From assembly GCA_963676865.2 (NCBI GenBank), contig CAXXSS010000001.1, positions 1,798,001 to 1,862,000 of the forward strand: a stretch of 64,000 nt of DNA, written 5' to 3'. This stretch comes from JAAYUD01 sp963676865. GTDB lineage: Bacteria > Bacteroidota > Bacteroidia > Bacteroidales > Bacteroidaceae. The notes under the pieces were generated by a model. It made no database searches. It was not told the origin of the DNA and saw only the letters and a list, made by a program, of their open reading frames with translations. The position numbers and the translations under genes are program-made. Every line of letters begins with the position of its first letter. The first letter of the stretch is position 1. Below, piece after piece: positions 46,788 to 54,981 of the stretch.

Positions 46788-47561
46788 CTAATAGGATGCC
46801 GAAGCGTCAAGACCTTCTTTCTCTATTAATGCCACGATATGGTCGAGCTCTTCATGGGTTGCCTTGCATAGGTTTTGATCGGGAGTTTCTCGATCTATAG
46901 TATAGATCATCACCATGCTAGGGGCAATTTCCTTCACTGCGGCAAGCCATGGCAATACATATTCGTCCGAAGTATTGTTTACATCTACTCCATCGATACT
47001 GCCTTTCATAAACATTGTTTGGATAATGCAGTGACCTTTGAACGTTTTTAAGTGTTCAATGATAGATTGTAAGTCGTATTTTCCAGTTGGACGATTGACC
47101 ATCCGAATATACTTTTCGCTTACCGTATCGAGTTTTAAGATATTGTTGTCAATCTTCATTAGTGCGTTGAATACGGCAGGACGAGCAATGAAAGTAGAGT
47201 TGCTCAACACACTGACTTTGGCCTGAGGGAAATACTTATCGCGAAGCATCAACGTATCATCGATGATCTCCGGAAAGTGTGGATGAGCAGTGGGCTCTCC
47301 GTTGCCGGCAAAGGTCAATACATCTGGTTTTGGACCGTTTGCCTGCATTTCTTTCAACTTGTTTTCAAGTGCTTGGGCTATTTCTTCTCTAGTGGGACGA
47401 GGAGTCTTCACACGATGATCTGCATTGAAACCGCATTCGCAATAAATGCAGTCGAACGTACAAATCTTACCGTCACCGGGCATCAGATTAATGCCAAGCG
47501 ACACACCCAAACGTCGTGAATGGATGGGGCCGAATATGGGGGATGGGAAAATTACTGTCAT
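46788..47561 (-). CDS. Radical SAM protein
   Basis: 257 residues. The Fe-S/SAM motif is CTFDCIYCECG (CxxxCxxC), followed by a SAM-binding GNGEPTAHPHFPEII. The early part PSPIFGPIHSRRLGVSLGINL and the overall length fit a widespread family of short radical SAM proteins of unknown reaction (COG0731-like), without an auxiliary cluster domain. It is monocistronic, divergent from the flavodiiron gene. No substrate can be inferred. Confidence 0.88.
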   Translation of the reverse strand: MTVIFPSPIFGPIHSRRLGVSLGINLMPGDGKICTFDCIYCECGFNADHRVKTPRPTREEIAQALENKLKEMQANGPKPDVLTFAGNGEPTAHPHFPEIIDDTLMLRDKYFPQAKVSVLSNSTFIARPAVFNALMKIDNNILKLDTVSEKYIRMVNRPTGKYDLQSIIEHLKTFKGHCIIQTMFMKGSIDGVDVNNTSDEYVLPWLAAVKEIAPSMVMIYTIDRETPDQNLCKATHEELDHIVALIEKEGLDASASY

Positions 47562-47585
47562 ATCAATATATGTTTTAAGTTATTG

Positions 47586-47593
47586 CAAAGTTA
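47586..47593 (-). promoter_or_regulatory. Bacteroidetes -7 box upstream of radical SAM gene
   Basis: TAACTTTG on the minus strand, 25 bp before the start codon. Confidence 0.5.
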
Positions 47594-47728
47594 GCATAAA
47601 CAATCTTGTGATGATGCTAATAGTTTCTAAAAAATAGTATGAATAGCAAAAAGTGGTGACCTGTAAGTCTTTTCTCATCAGGCAGACTACGCTGAACGAT
47701 GCAGAATAGAAAAATTAATGATTTTTAT

Positions 47729-47760
47729 TTTGCTATTGCTCTTGGCTTGCACTATCTTTG
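47729..47760 (+). promoter_or_regulatory. Promoter of the flavodiiron protein gene
   Basis: TTTG at 47729-47732, 20 bp, TATCTTTG at 47753-47760: a strong match. Transcription would start near 47767, giving a leader of about 26 nt to ATG 47793. Confidence 0.7.
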
Positions 47761-47792
47761 TATACTAAATTATAAAGTATAGCGATTTGAAA

Positions 47793-48992
47793 ATGAAGCA
47801 GAATAGAGAAATTAAAAGCGATATATACTATGTGGGTGTCAATGATCGTCAGAAGCGACTATTTGAACAAATGTGGCCATTGCCTTATGGGGTATCTTAT
47901 AATTCTTATCTGATTGTCGACGAAATGATTGCACTGGTTGATACTGTCGATGTTTGCTTCTTCGAACGTTATTTAGCCAGCATCAAAAAGATAATTGGCG
48001 ACAGACCTATCAATTATTTAATAATCAACCACATGGAACCCGATCATTCCGGTGCCATCAGGTTGGTGAGACAGGCCTATCCGGACATTATCATCGTAGG
48101 CAACAAGCAGACTTTCGGTATGCTTGAAGGCTATTATGGTATTTCGGGCGACCGATACGAAATAATAAACGGCGACTTCCTCTCGCTTGGCAAACATACG
48201 TTGCGCTTCTTCTTGACCCCGATGATACATTGGCCCGAAACCATGATGACTTTTGATGAAAGTAACGGAATATTGTTCTCGGGAGATGCTTTTGGTAGTT
48301 ACGGAACGCTCGATGGTGGGGTAATAGACCATTGCATGAACATAGATCATTTTCGAGATGAGATGATTCGTTACTACTCGAATATAGTAGGCAAGTATGG
48401 TTCGCCCGTACAGGCAGCCCTGCAAAAGCTGAAAGATGTAGAGATAAAAATGATATGTAGCACACACGGTCCTGTATGGGAAGAGAAATTGGACGAAATC
48501 GTCACTCTGTACGATAGGATGAGTCGTTACGATGCCGACGAAGGTGTTGTTATTGCTTATGGTAGCATGTATGGGCATACGGAAGAGATGGCAGAAGCTG
48601 TTGCTGAGGCTGTGAACGCCGAAGGTATTCGCAATGTGATTGTCTATGATGTGAGCAAAACATCTTCTTCTTTCATTCTGATGGACATCTTTAAATACAA
48701 GGCACTCATCATCGGCTGTCCCACTTATTGTAATCAGATTTACCCCGATATAGAATCGTTGCTTGGCAAAATCTCAGTTCGTGAAATAAAGAATCATTAT
48801 TTCGGCTATTTCGGTTCGTTCACATGGGCAGGAGCTGCTGTGAAACGTATGGGAGAGTGGGCTGAAAAGAGTAAGATGGAGATTGTGGGCAATCCGGTTG
48901 AGATGAAGCAGGCCATGAGAGACACAACACTGGAACAGTGTTATGCTCTGGGAAAGGCAATGGCCGACAGACTCAAGAAAGACCGAAAATAG
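47793..48992 (+). CDS. Flavodiiron protein (FprA-type O2/NO reductase)
   Basis: About 399 residues. The N-terminal metallo-beta-lactamase-like domain carries the diiron ligands HMEPDHSG (HxExDH), LFSGDAFG and STHGPVW; the C-terminal flavodoxin domain binds FMN (VIAYGSMYGHTEEMAEAVAEA; GCPTYCNQIYPDIESLL). These enzymes reduce O2 to water or NO to N2O and protect anaerobes from oxygen. I start at ATG 47793; the frame could extend two codons to a TTG at 47787. It has its own promoter; nagB follows 43 bp after the stop. Confidence 0.94.
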   Translation: MKQNREIKSDIYYVGVNDRQKRLFEQMWPLPYGVSYNSYLIVDEMIALVDTVDVCFFERYLASIKKIIGDRPINYLIINHMEPDHSGAIRLVRQAYPDIIIVGNKQTFGMLEGYYGISGDRYEIINGDFLSLGKHTLRFFLTPMIHWPETMMTFDESNGILFSGDAFGSYGTLDGGVIDHCMNIDHFRDEMIRYYSNIVGKYGSPVQAALQKLKDVEIKMICSTHGPVWEEKLDEIVTLYDRMSRYDADEGVVIAYGSMYGHTEEMAEAVAEAVNAEGIRNVIVYDVSKTSSSFILMDIFKYKALIIGCPTYCNQIYPDIESLLGKISVREIKNHYFGYFGSFTWAGAAVKRMGEWAEKSKMEIVGNPVEMKQAMRDTTLEQCYALGKAMADRLKKDRK

Positions 48993-49035
48993 ATAGAACA
49001 AACTTAAGCAAACAAATATATTAAAATTTTTCGCT

Positions 49036-49842
49036 ATGAGATTGATTATAGAGCCGGATTACGAATCCGTATCAAAATGGGCGGCACATTATGTCGCTTC
49101 TAAAATTAATGCTGCAAGACCTACCGAGGCCAAACCTTTTGTATTGGGTTGCCCTACAGGTTCTTCTCCGCTGGGCATGTATCGTGAACTGATTGCTTTG
49201 AATAAAAGTGGAAAAGTATCGTTCAAAAATGTAGTTACTTTCAATATGGATGAATACGTAGGGCTTCCCGAACAACATCCGGAAAGTTATTACTCGTTTA
49301 TGTGGAACAATTTCTTCAGTCACATAGATATCAAACCCGAAAATACCAACATCTTGAACGGAAACGCCAACGATTTGGATAAAGAGTGTGCCGAGTACGA
49401 AGAAAAGATTAAATCGTATGGTGGCATAGACTTGTTCATGGGCGGCATTGGTCCCGATGGACATATCGCTTTCAACGAACCGGGTTCGTCGCTCAATTCG
49501 CGTACCCGTCAGAAGACGCTGACTACCGATACGATCATTGCCAATTCACGGTTTTTCGACAACGATATCAACAAAGTGCCCAAGACGGCGCTCACCGTTG
49601 GAGTAGGGACAGTGCTTGCTGCCAAAGAGGTGATGATTATTGTGAATGGACACAACAAGGCTCGCGCCCTTTACCACGCAGTAGAAGGTGGCATCACCCA
49701 GATGTGGACTATCAGTGCTTTACAGAATCACGAGCATGGTATTATTGTTTGTGACGACGCTGCCACAGAAGAGCTGAAAGTGGGTACATACCGCTACTTC
49801 AAAGATATCGAAGCAGCTCATCTTGATCCTGAATCGCTATAA
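49036..49842 (+). CDS. nagB: Glucosamine-6-phosphate deaminase
   Basis: 268 residues, the standard NagB length. Landmarks: LGCPTGSSPLGMYRELI (phosphate loop), VTFNMDEYVGL with the catalytic Asp, GGIGPDGHIAFNEPGSSLNSRTR, and TVGVGTVLAAKEVMIIVNGHNKARAL. It converts GlcN-6-P to fructose-6-P and ammonia in the cytoplasm. With NagA and the ROK kinase it completes amino-sugar catabolism for the GH18 PUL, though it is 2.5 kb away and in a different transcript. Confidence 0.96.
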   Translation: MRLIIEPDYESVSKWAAHYVASKINAARPTEAKPFVLGCPTGSSPLGMYRELIALNKSGKVSFKNVVTFNMDEYVGLPEQHPESYYSFMWNNFFSHIDIKPENTNILNGNANDLDKECAEYEEKIKSYGGIDLFMGGIGPDGHIAFNEPGSSLNSRTRQKTLTTDTIIANSRFFDNDINKVPKTALTVGVGTVLAAKEVMIIVNGHNKARALYHAVEGGITQMWTISALQNHEHGIIVCDDAATEELKVGTYRYFKDIEAAHLDPESL

Positions 49843-49860
49843 CGATAAACTTCTTATATC

Positions 49861-49901
49861 AAATAAGCCCGGTTTTCTTACAAAGTTAATTGGGCTTATT
49901 T
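49861..49901. terminator. Convergent terminator between nagB and CPBP gene
   Basis: Arms AAATAAGCCC / GGGCTTATTT. The right half overlaps the last codons of the CPBP gene. Confidence 0.65.
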
Positions 49902-50665
49902 ATTTTCTTGTCGGTGATTCGTTTCATGAGAGAGCTTGCTGCCATAAAAAAGAATATGGCATTAATCAGTACGATTAGATAAACCTTACCACTCATTATA
50001 TCGCTCAAGGAATCTGCATTCTTATAGCAGTTTTGAAAAAGAACGGAAGAGCTGTTGATACAAATATGTACCAAAATACCGGGAATAAGACTGCCTGTGC
50101 GATAATAAAGTGTAGCCAATACTAGTCCGCCAAGCATGGCCGGAATAATTTGTGCGGGATTGAGATGGAACACACCGAAGATAAGAGCTGAAAAGAAAAT
50201 AGCCTTCGCCGGACTGTAGCGTGCGAGCAACATATCGGTAACGGCTCCTCTGAACAGCAATTCTTCGAATATCGGCCCTATAAGAGTCATGGCTATGATG
50301 CCGAAGAGTCCACCAGCCATATTGTCGAAAGAACCTTTCAATAAATCGGGCATCCATTTCAGAAGCGAAGAGACCCAATCCATTAAGGGGATAAACGAAA
50401 GAGCCAACACGAGAGTGAGCAACAGATAGGGCAAAGATACAAACGACCAACGTTTTCTCTCCATCGGCAACCGATGGAAACGGTTCAGCACAATAAGCAT
50501 TACTGCCATGGACAAGATCAAAGAGACAGACAGCAATTGGGTGCTGTATGGTGTAAGGTCTACTTTGAATATTAACTTGTACAAAACAATGATGGAATTT
50601 TCAAGAATTCCAATGCCTAGTTGAATACCCAGGTATATTAAAACGAGCAATATAGGTTTTTTCAT
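49886..50665 (-). CDS. CPBP-family intramembrane metalloprotease (CAAX protease-like)
   Basis: About 259 residues from ATG 50665 (MKKPILLVLIYLG). A longer frame begins at 50701, but a promoter -7 box lies inside that extension. Some seven hydrophobic helices include the catalytic motifs EELLFRGAVTDML (EExxxR) and FGVFHLN (FxxxH), with a later HICINSSS. Bacterial members are linked to prenyl-protein-like processing or bacteriocin self-immunity; the substrate is unknown. It is divergent from the methylase gene. Confidence 0.88.
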   Translation of the reverse strand: MKKPILLVLIYLGIQLGIGILENSIIVLYKLIFKVDLTPYSTQLLSVSLILSMAVMLIVLNRFHRLPMERKRWSFVSLPYLLLTLVLALSFIPLMDWVSSLLKWMPDLLKGSFDNMAGGLFGIIAMTLIGPIFEELLFRGAVTDMLLARYSPAKAIFFSALIFGVFHLNPAQIIPAMLGGLVLATLYYRTGSLIPGILVHICINSSSVLFQNCYKNADSLSDIMSGKVYLIVLINAIFFFMAASSLMKRITDKKINKPN

Positions 50666-50690
50666 GATGAACGTATTGTGGAAAACAAAG

Positions 50691-50698
50691 CAAAGGTA
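50691..50698 (-). promoter_or_regulatory. Bacteroidetes -7 box for the CPBP gene
   Basis: TACCTTTG on the minus strand, 26 bp upstream of ATG 50665. It decides against the upstream start at 50701. Confidence 0.55.
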
Positions 50699-50710
50699 CA
50701 CAAAAATCCG

Positions 50711-50718
50711 TATCTTTG
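50711..50718 (+). promoter_or_regulatory. Bacteroidetes -7 box for the methylase gene
   Basis: TATCTTTG, 21 bp before ATG 50740; back to back with the CPBP promoter. Confidence 0.55.
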
Positions 50719-50739
50719 CACCAACAATAGATATTCATT

Positions 50740-51447
50740 ATGGAAACTGCACTCTATCTGATCCCCGTCTTGCTGGGCGATACCAGCGTTGAATCGGTAC
50801 TACCTTCATATAACAAGGAGGTGATTCTTGGTATTCATCATTTTGTTGTAGAAGACGTTCGGTCGGCCCGCCGCTTTCTGAAGAAAGTCGATCAGACGAT
50901 CGACATAGATTCTCTGACGTTTTATCCACTCAACAAACACACTTCGCCCGATGACATTGCCGGTTATCTGAATCCTCTTGTGCATGGTGAATCGATGGGT
51001 GTGATCTCCGAAGCCGGTTGCCCCGCGGTAGCCGATCCGGGTGCCGATGTTGTAGCAATTGCCCAAAAGAAAGGACTCAGAGTGGTACCTCTGGTAGGCC
51101 CTTCTTCCATTATACTATCGGTTATGGCATCAGGATTTAACGGACAAAGTTTTGCTTTCCATGGCTATCTACCCATTGAAGCCGGCGAACGTAGCAAAAA
51201 GCTGAAGACACTCGAAATGAGAATATACAATGAGCATCAGACTCAGCTTTTTATCGAAACGCCCTATCGCAATGGCAAAATAATAGATGATATTCTTCAC
51301 AATTGCCGTCCACAAACGAAGTTGTGTATTGCAGCGGGCATCACTTGCGCCGACGAATACATACGCACGATGACTATCAAGGAATGGAAAGGAGAAAGAA
51401 TTCCGGATTTATCAAAAACTCCGTGCATCTTCCTCCTCTATAAATAA
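50740..51447 (+). CDS. SAM-dependent methyltransferase of the tetrapyrrole/RsmI type
   Basis: 235 residues. The family core is VISEAGCPAVADPGADVVAIAQKKGLRVVPLVGPSSIILSVMASG, with the SAM-binding GP-S loop, then FAFHGYLPIEAGERSKKL and LFIETPYRNGKIIDDIL. RsmI methylates the 2'-OH of C1402 in 16S rRNA, but the N-terminal part here lacks the canonical LYVVPTPIGNL form (it has LYLIPVLLGD) and the protein is shorter than RsmI, so it belongs to a sister group with uncertain substrate. Confidence 0.85.
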   Translation: METALYLIPVLLGDTSVESVLPSYNKEVILGIHHFVVEDVRSARRFLKKVDQTIDIDSLTFYPLNKHTSPDDIAGYLNPLVHGESMGVISEAGCPAVADPGADVVAIAQKKGLRVVPLVGPSSIILSVMASGFNGQSFAFHGYLPIEAGERSKKLKTLEMRIYNEHQTQLFIETPYRNGKIIDDILHNCRPQTKLCIAAGITCADEYIRTMTIKEWKGERIPDLSKTPCIFLLYK

Positions 51448-51486
51448 ATCTCCTCACATCAGGGAGATATTCCGTTACGATCTCTA

Positions 51487-53181
51487 TTATTTTTGAGCGT
51501 TCGCCTCTGGTTTGCCCAACAGTTTCTTATAGCGTTCTCTGTTGCCTAACACCTTGATCGCTTCTTGCAGATTGCTATCTTCTCTGAGCTGATAGATAAT
51601 GTTGCCACGTTGGAAATAATATCGTTTTACTATTTCGGAATTGATCGCATCGCGTATATCTTTCGAGAAATAGTCCAAATCACGATCCAGATTGTGCGAC
51701 AACTTCTTCTCTAGCGAAGTAAATTCTTCGGTAGTATTCTTATAATATCCTTCAAATTGGGCTGCTTCCTTGAGTGTTTTCAAAATCTTCTCGCTCTGCT
51801 GATCGTACTTAAAATCGGAACGTTTCACCATTGCTTTGAATGCATTGTACTCTTCGTCACCAATTTGGAAAGTGGTAGCAGGAGCAATCGTCTGATGTTT
51901 CAAACAGAAATCGTTTGCAAAATTAAATATCTGGAAATCATTAAGTAGATAATACAAGATATTCGGTCTTCTGGGAGGTGTCATTACAATATCGGGCAGT
52001 ATGCCGCCACCGTCACGTACGGGCCTTCCCGCTGCCGTATGAAAGAGTTTGGTTTTTTCTTCGGGAATGGTTCCCACACTTCCGTCGTCGTTGCGGTTCT
52101 TGTAGTCTATCGCTTGAATACAACGTCCACTGGGAATATAGTATTTTGCCGTTGTGATTTTCAGGCTACCACCATAAGGCAACTGACGGGTTTGCTGCAC
52201 CAATCCCTTACCGAAAGTTCTGGTACCTATAACAACAGCCCTATCGTAATCTTGCAAGGCTCCGGCAAGGATTTCTGAAGAAGATGCCGTTTCGCTGTTC
52301 ACAAGCACAGTCATAGGAATTTCGGTATCAAGCGGTTCGCGAAGAGTCTTAAATACATTATTCATGGCAGCCAGGCGTCCTTTGTTAGAAACAATGACTT
52401 TGCCACGTGGCAAGAAGAAGTTCGCAATCTCTACAGCTTCATCTTCAAGTCCGCCATGATTATCTCTCAAATCGATAACAAGCGAACTGATTCCCTGTTT
52501 CTTGAGAGAAAGGAATGCTTGTTTGAAGTCTTTGGACGGATTACCCGAAAAGGAATTCAGATTAATATAACCGACATGATTGTCTATCATCCCGTAATAA
52601 GGCACGCATGGCATATTTATAGTGCGGCGTACGACGCTAAGCTCTACAGGTTTGGCAGATCCGAAACGTTTTACTTGTATAGTAAAGCTCGTACCTTCTT
52701 GTCCACGCAATACTTTGTTGACATCTTCACTGCTTTTTCCTTTCAAATCCATGCCATTGATACTTATCAGTTCGTCGCCTACTTTCATGCCACACTTCAC
52801 GGCGGGCATATCTTCAAGTAGTTCCATAATAACGACATGATTTTTCTTTTTGTCGAATGTGATGATTGCTCCCACTCCTCCATACGAACCGCTTATCATC
52901 TGTTCCAATTCATCTTGATTTTCCTCGGGAAAATAATTGGTGTATGGATCCAGCGAATAAAGCATGGCATCTACTCCTTCATTGATCAATTTGTTTGGAT
53001 TAATACTATCTACGTAGAACATATCGAGCTCTTTGACGATAGAATTGAAAATATCCAAATTCTTCGATACTTCAAAATTGTGATCGCTATTCAGCGAGAA
53101 GCCGAAGATAAAGGCCGACAGTCCTACGATTGTAGCTACCAGAGCGGTACGCATTCCTAATAGTTTCGTTAATCTCTTCAT
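51487..53181 (-). CDS. S41 carboxy-terminal processing peptidase (CtpA-like)
   Basis: 564 residues. An N-terminal signal anchor (about 10-30, ALVATIVGLSAFIFGFSL), a PDZ domain (about 90-170: YGGVGAIITFDKK, GMKVGDELISINGMDL), and the protease core with the Ser in VNSETASSSEILAGAL and the Lys about 25 residues later in GTRTFGKGLVQQTRQL, the Ser/Lys dyad of the family. It acts in the periplasm, trimming or degrading envelope proteins from the C terminus. It begins 24 bp after the PfkB gene, so the two are probably cotranscribed. Confidence 0.93.
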   Translation of the reverse strand: MKRLTKLLGMRTALVATIVGLSAFIFGFSLNSDHNFEVSKNLDIFNSIVKELDMFYVDSINPNKLINEGVDAMLYSLDPYTNYFPEENQDELEQMISGSYGGVGAIITFDKKKNHVVIMELLEDMPAVKCGMKVGDELISINGMDLKGKSSEDVNKVLRGQEGTSFTIQVKRFGSAKPVELSVVRRTINMPCVPYYGMIDNHVGYINLNSFSGNPSKDFKQAFLSLKKQGISSLVIDLRDNHGGLEDEAVEIANFFLPRGKVIVSNKGRLAAMNNVFKTLREPLDTEIPMTVLVNSETASSSEILAGALQDYDRAVVIGTRTFGKGLVQQTRQLPYGGSLKITTAKYYIPSGRCIQAIDYKNRNDDGSVGTIPEEKTKLFHTAAGRPVRDGGGILPDIVMTPPRRPNILYYLLNDFQIFNFANDFCLKHQTIAPATTFQIGDEEYNAFKAMVKRSDFKYDQQSEKILKTLKEAAQFEGYYKNTTEEFTSLEKKLSHNLDRDLDYFSKDIRDAINSEIVKRYYFQRGNIIYQLREDSNLQEAIKVLGNRERYKKLLGKPEANAQK

Positions 53182-53205
53182 GACCTATAGTTTATTATGA
53201 TTGTA

Positions 53206-54192
53206 TTATTCAGCAATAATTTCTTGGGCACGCTTTCTGATACTATCCCATTGTTCGTCAGAAAGGGCAGTACCGATAACGCGGATGGTCTCGCTTGAAA
53301 ACAAAGACCCCATCCGTCCACATTTTTCCATAGAGCAATCGTTGAGCAGTCCGTATATAAAGCCCGCAGCATAATAATCGCCTGCACTGGTAGTATCAAT
53401 CACCTTATCAACGCTAAGTGCGTCTACTTTGATCTTCTCTCCTTGGTGGAGGATGTACGAACCCTTCGAACCTATTTTAACAACGACAATATCGCAGTTT
53501 TTTCCCAATTCGTCTAAAGCATTCTCTACGCTCGAAGACGAATAGGCCATTGCTTCCTGCTCATTAGCAAAAATAATGTCCACATACTCTCGAATCAGTT
53601 TATTGAAACAATCCAAGTGAGCCTCAACGATATTGAAATTAGCCATATCGATGCACACCTTGATATTATTATCTTTGGCAGTCTTCATGGCATGTTCTAT
53701 CATATCATGGTCTTGGACCAAATAGCCCTCTACGAAGAAATAAGAATACCCTTTAAGCAAATCGGGTGTAATATCCGAACTTTTCAACATAGCCGCAGCT
53801 CCCAAATAATCGATGAAGGTACGTTCGCCATCGGGAGAAATCAACGTAGATGCGATACCCGAGGGAAGTTCCGAATATTTGAATTTCGTATCTATGCCCA
53901 TCGATTGCATGTTGTTTACGTAAAATTCTCCTGTTGCATCATGACCAATTTTACCTATAAAGCCCGTCGATACACCTATTTGAGCAAGCGCACGAATGGT
54001 ATTGGCAGTAGACCCGCCAGGTACTTTGGCTGTTTTCATTGTCGAAAACAGTTTATTGACTTCGGGCACCTGTTCTTTCTCTATAAATTGTGTACTTCCT
54101 TTCGGTATATTTAGTTCACCAAATAGAGAATCATTCTTCAATACAGCTAAAATATCTGTTAATGCGTTACCTATTCCAATTATTTTCTTCAT
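53206..54192 (-). CDS. PfkB-family carbohydrate/nucleoside kinase
   Basis: 328 residues from ATG 54192 (MKKIIGIGNALTDIL). The longer frame from 54231 would put its start upstream of a promoter box at 54211-54218, so it is rejected. Motifs: N-terminal GNALTDIL, GGSTANTIRALAQIG, ISPDGERTFIDYLGAA and the C-terminal anion-hole/catalytic segment DTTSAGDYYAAGF (usually DTTGAGD). The family phosphorylates sugars or nucleosides; adenosine kinase-like proteins of this length are common in Bacteroidales, but the substrate is not fixed by sequence. Confidence 0.9.
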   Translation of the reverse strand: MKKIIGIGNALTDILAVLKNDSLFGELNIPKGSTQFIEKEQVPEVNKLFSTMKTAKVPGGSTANTIRALAQIGVSTGFIGKIGHDATGEFYVNNMQSMGIDTKFKYSELPSGIASTLISPDGERTFIDYLGAAAMLKSSDITPDLLKGYSYFFVEGYLVQDHDMIEHAMKTAKDNNIKVCIDMANFNIVEAHLDCFNKLIREYVDIIFANEQEAMAYSSSSVENALDELGKNCDIVVVKIGSKGSYILHQGEKIKVDALSVDKVIDTTSAGDYYAAGFIYGLLNDCSMEKCGRMGSLFSSETIRVIGTALSDEQWDSIRKRAQEIIAE

Positions 54193-54210
54193 TTCATCTA
54201 AAATTTTCCA

Positions 54211-54218
54211 CAAAGATA
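54211..54218 (-). promoter_or_regulatory. Bacteroidetes -7 box for the PfkB gene
   Basis: TATCTTTG on the minus strand, 19 bp before ATG 54192. It fixes the start of the coding region. Confidence 0.6.
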
Positions 54219-54268
54219 TTGCATATTTCAAAATATCACACTACTTTTGCATCGCAATTAAGAAAAAT

Positions 54269-54342
54269 TCTTCCTTAGCTCAGTTGGTTAGAGCATCTGA
54301 CTGTTAATCAGAGGGTCCTTGGTTCAAGTCCAAGAGGAAGAG
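54269..54342 (+). tRNA. tRNA-Asn(GUU), copy 1
   Basis: A 74-nt cloverleaf: acceptor TCTTCCT/AGGAAGA, D-arm GCTC/GAGC, anticodon stem TCTGA/TCAGA with loop CTGTTAA (anticodon GTT), T-arm CTTGG/CCAAG with TTCAAGT. Discriminator G; CCA is not encoded directly after it. Confidence 0.97.
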
Positions 54343-54357
54343 CACCAGAAGAAAAAT

Positions 54358-54431
54358 TCTTCCTTAGCTCAGTTGGTTAGAGCATCTGACTGTTAATCAG
54401 AGGGTCCTTGGTTCAAGTCCAAGAGGAAGAG
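54358..54431 (+). tRNA. tRNA-Asn(GUU), copy 2
   Basis: Identical to copy 1 and offset by 89 bp. The duplicated unit includes the flanking AAAAATTC. Confidence 0.97.
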
Positions 54432-54435
54432 CTTC

Positions 54436-54465
54436 AAAAACCTCCGCAAAGCGGAGGTTTTTCTT
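54436..54465 (+). terminator. Terminator of the tRNA-Asn pair
   Basis: Perfect stem AAAAACCTCCGC / GCGGAGGTTTTT with a 3-base loop, followed by CTTTTT. Confidence 0.92.
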
Positions 54466-54775
54466 TTTACAAAAGAAAGCGATTCACCGAATAATTGTAT
54501 AAACAGCCACAATAGATTTGTCTTACTCCATCCATATACTTGGAGCGCTCAACCCATTGACACGGAGATGAGCTATGCACAAAACGCTTCATGCAATCCA
54601 TTTTCAGAACGTATTTCAATGTGAATATTTCCAGATATTCTGATACTTTCTTATCCGAACATCAGTGACAGTCCCTTGTAGGGCACTATTTTCACTACTG
54701 TCTCGCCGCTCTAATATAAGTCCAATTGAAACAAAATATAAATATATCCCGCGCAAATCGTTGATAGACAGCGAG

Positions 54776-54857
54776 AAATTCATAAGGACGAAAATAAATG
54801 TTTATACATACAAACATTTATTTTCGTCCTTATGAATTTTTATGTTTGTCCTTATCA
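54776..54857. repeat. 28-bp-arm hairpin and 22-bp-period units
   Basis: Perfect 28-bp arms (54776-54803 and 54812-54839) with an 8-base loop. In addition, 54814-54835 and 54836-54857 are adjacent 22-bp units agreeing at about 16 of 22 positions (shared core GTCCTTAT). It ends 17 bp before the IS3 element. Confidence 0.8.
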
Positions 54858-54981
54858 TTTTTTGAGAACTGTGGTGTACTGAATTTGGTTGACAGTTAAA
54901 CACTAGTAAACCTAAGGGAGTTGACAATTACAATCATGTATACCTAAAGTAGTTGTCAACTCTGCAAAGTTAATCCTATTT

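Noticed and set aside
51448..51470. Hairpin ATCTCC / GGGAGAT after the methylase gene
   Set aside because: Short stem without T-tract; cannot be told from chance.
53206..54231. PfkB start at 54231
   Set aside because: A TATCTTTG promoter box at 54211-54218 lies downstream of it; ATG 54192 is consistent.
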